Source: Thermoflavifilum sp. (GTDB lineage Bacteria > Bacteroidota > Bacteroidia > Chitinophagales > Chitinophagaceae). Taken from it: a stretch of 10,811 nucleotides of DNA. Positions 6,545 to 10,811 of this stretch are shown here, in pieces. Location: NCBI GenBank assembly GCA_019683625.1, contig JADGHY010000051.1:1-10811 (forward strand). Direction: 5' to 3'. A model generated the notes under the pieces. That model was not told the DNA's origin. It saw only the letters and a program-made list of their open reading frames with translations, and searched no databases. Position 1 is the first letter of the stretch. Every line of letters begins with the position of its first letter. The position numbers were made by a program, and so were the translations under genes.

Positions 6545-6575
6545 CAAAGGTAAAAAAGATTTTCTTCCCTAACAA
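6545..6575 (-). promoter_or_regulatory. Promoter of rplS: TTG, 20 nt, TACCTTTG
   Basis: On the minus strand TTG (6575-6573) and TACCTTTG (6552-6545) are separated by exactly 20 nt, the same layout as the tRNA-Glu promoter. It begins 8 nt after the trmD stop codon (6584-6586) and ends 24 nt before the L19 ATG, so the leader would be under about 20 nt, too short for a structured autoregulatory leader. It fixes the rplS start at 6520 rather than 6547. Confidence 0.75.
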
Positions 6576-6583
6576 TTTTGCAT

Positions 6584-7285
6584 TCATTTTTCGGGGTTTT
6601 CAGGCGTCGATAGCAGGGAAGGACGGCGTTGTTGGGTGCGTTCTAGGGCTTTTTCATAGCGCCACTGGGCAATTTTTTCATGATCTCCGCTCAACAGCAC
6701 TTCCGGCACTTTCCATCCCCGAAAATCGGCCGGGCGGGTATATACAGGTGGTGAGAGGAGCCGATCTTGAAAAGAGTCGCTTAGTGCGGACGTTTCATCG
6801 TTCAGCACCCCAGGAATGAGCCGGGCTATAGCATCCGTGACTACCGCAGCCGCCAGCTCGCCCCCGGAAATCACGTAATCACCAATCGAAAGCTCCATGG
6901 TTATGAAATGTTCCCGAATCCGCTCGTCAATTCCTTTGTAATGGCCACAAATCAGCATCAAGGTTTGTGTTAAAGAAAGTTTGTTGGCTATGGCCTGGGT
7001 AAATGGCTCACCATCCGGTGTCAGGAAGATGATTTCGTCATAATCACGTTCGGCTTTCAGGCTTTCTATGGCCCTGGCCAATGGTTCAGGCATCAGCACC
7101 ATGCCGGCACCGCCTCCATAAGGATAGTCGTCAATTTGTTTGTGGGCGTAAGGGGTATAGTCGCGCAAATTATGCACATGAATCTGCAGTAAACCCCTCT
7201 CCTGAGCCCTTTTTAAGATGGAGTAGCTAAAAGGGCTCTCGAGCAACTGGGGTACTGCACTCACGATATCGATCCGCATGGCCAT
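6584..7285 (-). CDS. trmD: tRNA (guanine-N1-)-methyltransferase TrmD
   Basis: SPOUT-class enzyme that uses S-adenosylmethionine to methylate G37 next to the anticodon of tRNAs for Leu, Pro and Arg, preventing +1 frameshifting; it acts as a dimer. The 233 residues fit the family. Motifs in order: DIVSAVP near the start, DDYPYGGGAGMVL (52-64), LICGHYKGIDERI (111-123) of the trefoil knot, SIGDYVISGGELAA (133-146), then Asp151 in VVTDAIARLIPGVL, the position of the catalytic aspartate. Last come YTRPADFRGWKVPEVLLSGDH and QWR, the C-terminal domain that contacts tRNA. Start is ATG 7285 or the ATG two codons later. It begins 6 nt after the rimM stop, and an AAGG overlapping that stop could serve as a weak ribosome binding site, so translation is probably coupled. 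It keeps the order found in many bacteria. Confidence 0.97.
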   Translation of the reverse strand: MAMRIDIVSAVPQLLESPFSYSILKRAQERGLLQIHVHNLRDYTPYAHKQIDDYPYGGGAGMVLMPEPLARAIESLKAERDYDEIIFLTPDGEPFTQAIANKLSLTQTLMLICGHYKGIDERIREHFITMELSIGDYVISGGELAAAVVTDAIARLIPGVLNDETSALSDSFQDRLLSPPVYTRPADFRGWKVPEVLLSGDHEKIAQWRYEKALERTQQRRPSLLSTPENPEK

Positions 7286-7291
7286 GCTGCC

Positions 7292-7840
7292 TTAAAGATA
7301 CACATCTAATAATCCTTCCGGAAGTTGCACATATACATGCCTAAGCCGGGCATCGGTGCCTAGCCAGGTCTGTTCATTCAATGGAATCAGAATTTCTTTT
7401 TGCTGATAATGTGTTTTCAAAATCAATTGGGTGGGTGCTTGCACAATTTCTTCCACTACCCCTAAAACCTGCGGATGATCGGGTGCTTGTGGCCTGATTT
7501 CGTATCCCAGCAATTGCAGGGGAGAGTGTGGAGCTCTTTTGCGAAATTCTTTTTCCGGAAGATAGAGTTGTTTGTGCACTAAGGGAAGCGCTTGCTCTCG
7601 GCTGTGGATTTCATCTACCTGTAGCCAAAATTCATCCACCCGCGATGGCTCAATGGACAGGATAAAATACGGGATGAAACTTTGCGGGCGTTCTTCGATA
7701 AAAACCACCTCCCATTGCTCCAGCACCGGATTTTTGCCCATCGTGTGCTGGACTACCATTTCACCCTTGATGCCCCTGACTCCCACGATTTTACCCACAG
7801 GATAATAATTTTCTCCATATCCTGTGACCAGACGAGCCAA
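7292..7840 (-). CDS. rimM: Ribosome maturation factor RimM (TTG start)
   Basis: Assembly factor that binds S19 and helps 16S rRNA processing and maturation of the 30S head. The 182 residues contain the N-terminal RimM domain (YYPVGKIVGVRGIKGEMVV, 12-30; LPEKEF, 94-99) and the C-terminal PRC-barrel (LLGYEI, 110-115; GVVEEIVQAPTQLIL, 127-141; EILIPL; LPEGLLDVYL at the end). The two domains and their order are those of the family. The only possible start in frame before the conserved GKI block is the TTG at 7838-7840: an in-frame TGA stands three codons upstream (7847-7849) and no ATG or GTG comes before the GTG at residue 15. The first 11 residues are therefore a little longer than usual. It lies between rpsP (45-nt gap) and trmD (6-nt gap), its standard place. 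Confidence 0.94.
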   Translation of the reverse strand: MARLVTGYGENYYPVGKIVGVRGIKGEMVVQHTMGKNPVLEQWEVVFIEERPQSFIPYFILSIEPSRVDEFWLQVDEIHSREQALPLVHKQLYLPEKEFRKRAPHSPLQLLGYEIRPQAPDHPQVLGVVEEIVQAPTQLILKTHYQQKEILIPLNEQTWLGTDARLRHVYVQLPEGLLDVYL

Positions 7841-7885
7841 TGGATATCAGTTTTAGGATGAAAGAACAGTGTCGTGGCTTAGGCT

Positions 7886-8353
7886 TTATTCATCAGATGC
7901 CTGAGCATCGGCATTGGCTGAAGAGCCAGATTTTTCTTCACCTTCGACTTTCTTGACCACCGGGCTAGCGGGCTGCATCCGGGCTTTTTTGTGATATTCT
8001 TTGCGGGCAGCAATTTTCTTTTCATGCTCTGCGTTCCACTTTTCAAAGCGTTCCCAGGCGGTTTGTTCATCAAACAGCCCCAGCTTCACGCCCCTGAGCA
8101 AATGCTTCAGGTAGAGAATGCCTTTAAAGGAAAGGATACGCCTTACCGTGTCGGTAGGCTGGGCGCCTTTTTGCAGCCAATGCAAAGCTTTGTTCCGATC
8201 GATAGAGATGGTAGCCGGAACAGTGAGGGGGTTGTAAATCCCGATTTTCTGGATGAACTTCCCATCGCGCGGAGCCCTGGAATCGGCCACCACTATGAAA
8301 TAGTAAGGCTTTTTTTTGGCTCCATGGCGTTGTAGTCTGATCTTTACTGGCAT
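7886..8353 (-). CDS. rpsP: 30S ribosomal protein S16 with long C-terminal extension
   Basis: Small-subunit protein needed for 30S assembly. From the ATG at 8351-8353 it is 155 residues: MPVKIRLQRHGAKKKPYYFI is the classic S16 start, with ADSRAPRDGKFI and the IGIYNP block (37-42), then QKGAQPTDTVRRIL (61-74). The core ends near residue 85, and the rest is an extension. That extension first carries a Lys/Arg/Glu-rich helical stretch (about 95-138), then an acidic Ser/Ala/Asp tail to the end. Long S16 tails are common in Bacteroidota. The reading frame continues upstream to a TTG at 8398, but that codon overlaps the -7 box (8396-8403) and the added residues do not belong to the family, so the ATG at 8353 is the start. 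It is the first gene of the rpsP-rimM-trmD-rplS cluster, 102 nt downstream of ffh. Confidence 0.97.
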   Translation of the reverse strand: MPVKIRLQRHGAKKKPYYFIVVADSRAPRDGKFIQKIGIYNPLTVPATISIDRNKALHWLQKGAQPTDTVRRILSFKGILYLKHLLRGVKLGLFDEQTAWERFEKWNAEHEKKIAARKEYHKKARMQPASPVVKKVEGEEKSGSSANADAQASDE

Positions 8354-8395
8354 AAATAAACGAATTATTTTTTTGCGAGTATTTTTTAGCGCCTG

Positions 8396-8403
8396 CAAAA
8401 CTA
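8396..8403 (-). promoter_or_regulatory. -7 element (TAGTTTTG) of the rpsP cluster
   Basis: Minus-strand TAGTTTTG matches TAnnTTTG and ends 42 nt before the S16 ATG. No exact TTG is found about 20 nt upstream, where the bases are TAG followed by a T-run. It shows that rpsP-rimM-trmD need not depend on transcription from ffh. Confidence 0.55.
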
Positions 8404-8417
8404 CACTATTCTGCAGG

Positions 8418-8438
8418 AAAAATCTATAGCGCTTAGAT
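8418..8438 (-). terminator. Weak candidate terminator after ffh
   Basis: On the minus strand ATCTA (8438-8434) pairs with TAGAT (8426-8422) around a 7-nt loop (AGCGCTA), and the 3' arm runs directly into T residues (8422-8418). It overlaps the end of a perfect 12-bp palindrome, GATAAATTTATC (8436-8447). The five-pair stem is AT-rich, so it would be weak; it could also be a chance fold in an AT-rich spacer between ffh and rpsP. Confidence 0.25.
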
Positions 8439-8455
8439 AAATTTATCCTCCGATT

Positions 8456-9775
8456 TTAGTTTTTTCTGCTGTGCAGCGGATTAAAGGAACCCATTTTGTT
8501 CATCATTTTCATCATCTGCCGCATTTGTTCAAATTGTTTGAGGAATTGATTCACTTCCTGGATGTCCCGGCCTGATCCGCGGGCGATTCTTTTGCGGCGG
8601 CTGCCATCGATGATGTCCGGGTTGGCCCGTTCTTGTGGTGTCATAGAGTTGATGATGGCTTCAATTCCCTTGAAAGCGTTGTCGTCAAGATCCAGGTTTT
8701 TGAGCTGTTTGCCCATGCCCGGAATCATAGACAGCAAATCTTTTAGATTGCCCATCTTACGGATTTGGGCTAATTGTTCTTTAAAATCGTTGAGGTCAAA
8801 CTGGTTTTTGCGGATCTTTTTCTCCAGGCGTTTTGCCATTTCGGCATCATACTGTTCCTGCGCTTTTTCCACCAATGAAACGATATCGCCCATGCCCAGG
8901 ATGCGCTGCGCCATTCGTTCAGGGTAAAACACGTCGAGCGTGTCGGGCTTTTCGCCGGAGCTGACAAATTTGATGGGTTTTTGGATGGTGTATTTAATGG
9001 AAAGCGCAGCACCGCCACGTGTATCTCCGTCCATTTTGGTTAAGACCACACCGGTAAAAGATAATCGGTCGTGAAAAGCTTTGGCGGTATTCACGGCGTC
9101 CTGGCCGGTCATGGCATCGGCCACGAACAGGATTTCTTCCGGATTTACGGCAGCTTTGATGTCGGCCACTTCTTGCATCATGGCCTCATCAATAGCTAGG
9201 CGTCCGGCGGTATCGATGATCACCACCTGATAGCCTCTGTTTTTGGCTTCTGCCACGGCTTTCTGGGCAATCTCCACGGCTGAAAGGCCCGGAGCTGAAA
9301 ATACCGGAACCTGGATCTGTTCGCCGATGATCCGGAGCTGTTCAATAGCTGCCGGCCTATAGATGTCGGCCGCTACCAGCAGAGGCGATTTATGCCATTT
9401 TTGGCGAAGAAAATAGGCGAGTTTACCCGAAAAAGTGGTTTTCCCGGAGCCTTGCAGGCCCACCACCAGGATCACGGAGGGTTTTTGTTCCAGCGAGAGA
9501 AGGGCAGCTTCCCCGCCCATCAACGCTGTCAGCTCATCCTGCACGAGCTTCACCATGAGCTGGCCGGGTGAAACAGCCTGTAATACCCGGGCACCAAGCG
9601 CTTTTTCCTTTACCCGGTCGGTAAATTCTTTGGCAATTTTATAGTTTACGTCTGCATCCACCAGGGCCCGGCGAATTTCTTTCAGGGTACTGGCCACATT
9701 GATTTCTGTGATCCTGCCCTGGCCCTTGAGTTGTTTGAAAGCAGATTCCAGCCTTTCCGATAAAGATTCAAACAT
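8456..9775 (-). CDS. ffh: Signal recognition particle GTPase Ffh (SRP54)
   Basis: Protein subunit of the SRP. With 4.5S RNA it binds hydrophobic signal sequences on the ribosome and delivers them to the FtsY receptor through paired GTP hydrolysis. The 439 residues are full length. The N domain is helical (1-95, with ALVDADVNYKIAKEF). The G domain has GLQGSGKTT (106-114, P-loop), DIYRPAAIEQL (137-147), DTAGR (188-192), ADAMTGQDAVN (219-229) and TKMDGD (246-251). The Met-rich M domain has DLLSMIPGMGK, the RNA-binding RRKRIARGSG motif and the end QMRQMMKMMNKMGSF. The ATG at 9775 gives the normal start MFESLSERLE. It lies just upstream of the rpsP cluster on the same strand, the same neighbourhood as in Escherichia coli. 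A -7 box at 9798-9805 gives it a promoter separate from rpoD. Confidence 0.98.
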   Translation of the reverse strand: MFESLSERLESAFKQLKGQGRITEINVASTLKEIRRALVDADVNYKIAKEFTDRVKEKALGARVLQAVSPGQLMVKLVQDELTALMGGEAALLSLEQKPSVILVVGLQGSGKTTFSGKLAYFLRQKWHKSPLLVAADIYRPAAIEQLRIIGEQIQVPVFSAPGLSAVEIAQKAVAEAKNRGYQVVIIDTAGRLAIDEAMMQEVADIKAAVNPEEILFVADAMTGQDAVNTAKAFHDRLSFTGVVLTKMDGDTRGGAALSIKYTIQKPIKFVSSGEKPDTLDVFYPERMAQRILGMGDIVSLVEKAQEQYDAEMAKRLEKKIRKNQFDLNDFKEQLAQIRKMGNLKDLLSMIPGMGKQLKNLDLDDNAFKGIEAIINSMTPQERANPDIIDGSRRKRIARGSGRDIQEVNQFLKQFEQMRQMMKMMNKMGSFNPLHSRKN

Positions 9776-9797
9776 CTGACTTACACCATTGAGGCTG

Positions 9798-9805
9798 CAA
9801 AATTA
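9798..9805 (-). promoter_or_regulatory. -7 element (TAATTTTG) of ffh
   Basis: Minus-strand TAATTTTG matches TAnnTTTG and ends 22 nt before the Ffh ATG, giving a very short leader. No TTG is seen at the -33 distance. It sits in the 100-bp gap between rpoD and ffh, in which I found no convincing terminator, so read-through from rpoD is possible as well. Confidence 0.5.
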
Positions 9806-9875
9806 GGCGCTTTTTCCCTTGCCGGATATTCATTCTTTGCAGGGGATAAGGAGAAATATGCTGGTGGCCGGTGGA

Positions 9876-10751
9876 TCAGCTGCCCAGGAAATGACGAAGA
9901 TGGCGGCATCGGGAGGCTGTACGCAGCTTGTTGATGGCTTTATCCTTGATCTGGCGCACGCGTTCGCGGGTCAGGCCAAATTTTTCCCCAATATCTTCCA
10001 GCGACATGGGATGTTCCACCCCAATGCCGAAATATAGTTTCACCACATCTTTCTGGCGCTCGGTTAGGGTGGACAGCGATCGCTCAATTTCTCTTCTGAG
10101 CGATTCATGGTAAGTAAGCGCCATATCGGCACTTTCGGAGTTGGGATTCTCTAAAATGTCGAGCAGCGAACCTTCTTCGCCATCGGCAAAGGGAGCATCC
10201 ACAGAAATAGGCCTACCCGATAAGCCCAGGGTGGCTTCAACTTCTTCCGGCTGGATATCCAGCACCTCGGCAAGCTCTTCGGCAGAAGGCTCGCGTTCGT
10301 ATTCCTGTTCTAACTGGCAATAGGTTTTGCTGATTTTGTTCGACAGCCCTACCTTGTTCAACGGGAGCCGCACGATGCGCGATTGCTCGGCCAGCGCCTG
10401 CAGGATGGACTGGCGAATCCACCACACCGCATAGGAAATGAATTTAAATCCCCGGGTTTCGTCAAACCGTTGTGCCGCTTTGATAAGCCCCAGGTTGCCC
10501 TCGTTAATTAAGTCGCACAGAGAAAGTCCCTGATTCTGATACTGCTTGGCCACAGATACCACAAAGCGCAAATTGGCCTTGGTAAGCTTTTCCAGCGCTT
10601 GCTGGTCACCTTGCTTAATGCGGATGGCTAATTCTACTTCTTCTTCGGGGCTAAGCAGGTCCACTTTTCCGATTTCCTGCAGATACTTTTCAAGGGACTG
10701 AGATTCACGGTTGGTAATGGATTTGGTAATCTTCAGCTGACGCATCGACAT
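9876..10751 (-). CDS. rpoD: RNA polymerase primary sigma factor, Bacteroidota type
   Basis: Housekeeping sigma factor that directs RNA polymerase to promoters of the TTG / TAnnTTTG kind. The 291 residues lack region 1.1 and the non-conserved insert, as is normal for Bacteroidota primary sigma factors. Region 1.2 is SLEKYLQEIGKVDLLSPEEE (19-38). Region 2 runs about 55-125, with DLINEGNLGLIKAAQRFDE and the -10-recognising helix GFKFISYAVWWIRQSI (101-116). Region 3 (about 130-205) ends with SVDAPF and the finger-like GEEGSLLDIL. Region 4 is TERQKDVVKLYFGIG and the helix-turn-helix SLEDIGEKFGLTRERVRQIK (250-269). MRQLKITKSITNRES, two codons inside the first ATG (at 10745), is probably the true start, by similarity to relatives. 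Residue 79 is Cys where I would expect Pro (LSLPDLINEGN). Its own -7 box lies at 10801-10808, which fits autoregulation. Confidence 0.96.
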   Translation of the reverse strand: MSMRQLKITKSITNRESQSLEKYLQEIGKVDLLSPEEEVELAIRIKQGDQQALEKLTKANLRFVVSVAKQYQNQGLSLCDLINEGNLGLIKAAQRFDETRGFKFISYAVWWIRQSILQALAEQSRIVRLPLNKVGLSNKISKTYCQLEQEYEREPSAEELAEVLDIQPEEVEATLGLSGRPISVDAPFADGEEGSLLDILENPNSESADMALTYHESLRREIERSLSTLTERQKDVVKLYFGIGVEHPMSLEDIGEKFGLTRERVRQIKDKAINKLRTASRCRHLRHFLGS

Positions 10752-10800
10752 GGCAGTGGGTGGAATTTTGTAGGTTAAAAAAATGTTAAAAGCGTGCAGG

Positions 10801-10808
10801 CAAATATA
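10801..10808 (-). promoter_or_regulatory. -7 element (TATATTTG) of rpoD at the window edge
   Basis: Minus-strand TATATTTG matches TAnnTTTG exactly and ends 49 nt before the first ATG (55 nt before the second, preferred one). The -33 element would fall just outside the window, near 10829, so it cannot be checked. If real, the sigma factor reads its own promoter. Confidence 0.5.
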
Positions 10809-10811
10809 TAC

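Noticed and set aside
6521..6547. A 9-codon N-terminal extension of L19 from an upstream start at 6547
   Set aside because: The start codon is inside the TACCTTTG promoter box, so the transcript would not contain it, and family members begin at the later ATG.
8354..8398. A 15-codon N-terminal extension of S16 from a TTG at 8398
   Set aside because: It overlaps the -7 box at 8396-8403, and S16 proteins begin at the MPVKIRL start.
1..10811. CRISPR array, insertion sequence, toxin-antitoxin pair, defence or biosynthetic system
   Set aside because: No spaced direct repeats, no terminal inverted repeats with a transposase, and no unexplained gene pairs were seen. Apart from the partial glycosyltransferase, every gene belongs to a well-known housekeeping family.

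Overview
The window reads as a chromosomal housekeeping segment from a member of the Bacteroidota, most likely the Chitinophagaceae (family level is inference). Three things point there. The sigma factor at the right end is the short Bacteroidota-type primary sigma (291 aa, with regions 1.2-4 only). Ribosomal protein S16 carries a long charged C-terminal tail. Eight transcription units are preceded at a sensible distance by the Bacteroidota -7 element TAnnTTTG, and none depends on a strong Shine-Dalgarno sequence. GC content is about half in the housekeeping genes (hand count of 9121-9240, about 52%) and lower at the left edge (about 40% over 1-360).

Layout, left to right. (1) 1-360, minus: the first 120 codons of a GT-B-type glycosyltransferase that runs off the left edge. 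(2) 518-589, minus: tRNA-Glu(TTC) with its own promoter, divergent from the next unit. (3) 723-2976, plus: gapA-pgk, two consecutive glycolytic steps (glyceraldehyde-3-phosphate to 3-phosphoglycerate), closed by a strong bidirectional hairpin terminator at 3007-3033. (4) 3020-6008, minus: tatA, gatA and an MltD-like lytic transglycosylase, transcribed in that order. (5) 6176-8353, minus: the conserved translation cluster rpsP-rimM-trmD-rplS (S16, 16S maturation factor, tRNA m1G37 methyltransferase, L19). (6) 8456-9775, minus: ffh, the SRP GTPase, in its usual place upstream of rpsP. (7) 9876-10751, minus: rpoD, the primary sigma factor.

How it works together: units 5-7 are growth-linked genes for transcription, translation and co-translational membrane targeting. 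The Tat pore subunit, the tRNA amidotransferase subunit and the cell-wall hydrolase of unit 4 are ordinary housekeeping functions. The sigma factor encoded at the right end belongs to the family that reads the TAnnTTTG elements seen in front of the other genes and of rpoD itself.

I found no new defence, mobile or biosynthetic system. The items worth a second look are small: coding ends that double as terminator hairpins (3020 and 5730), TTG starts for gatA and rimM, an internal rplS promoter that fixes its start, and a lower-GC glycosyltransferase gene lying just beyond the 3' end of a tRNA gene.
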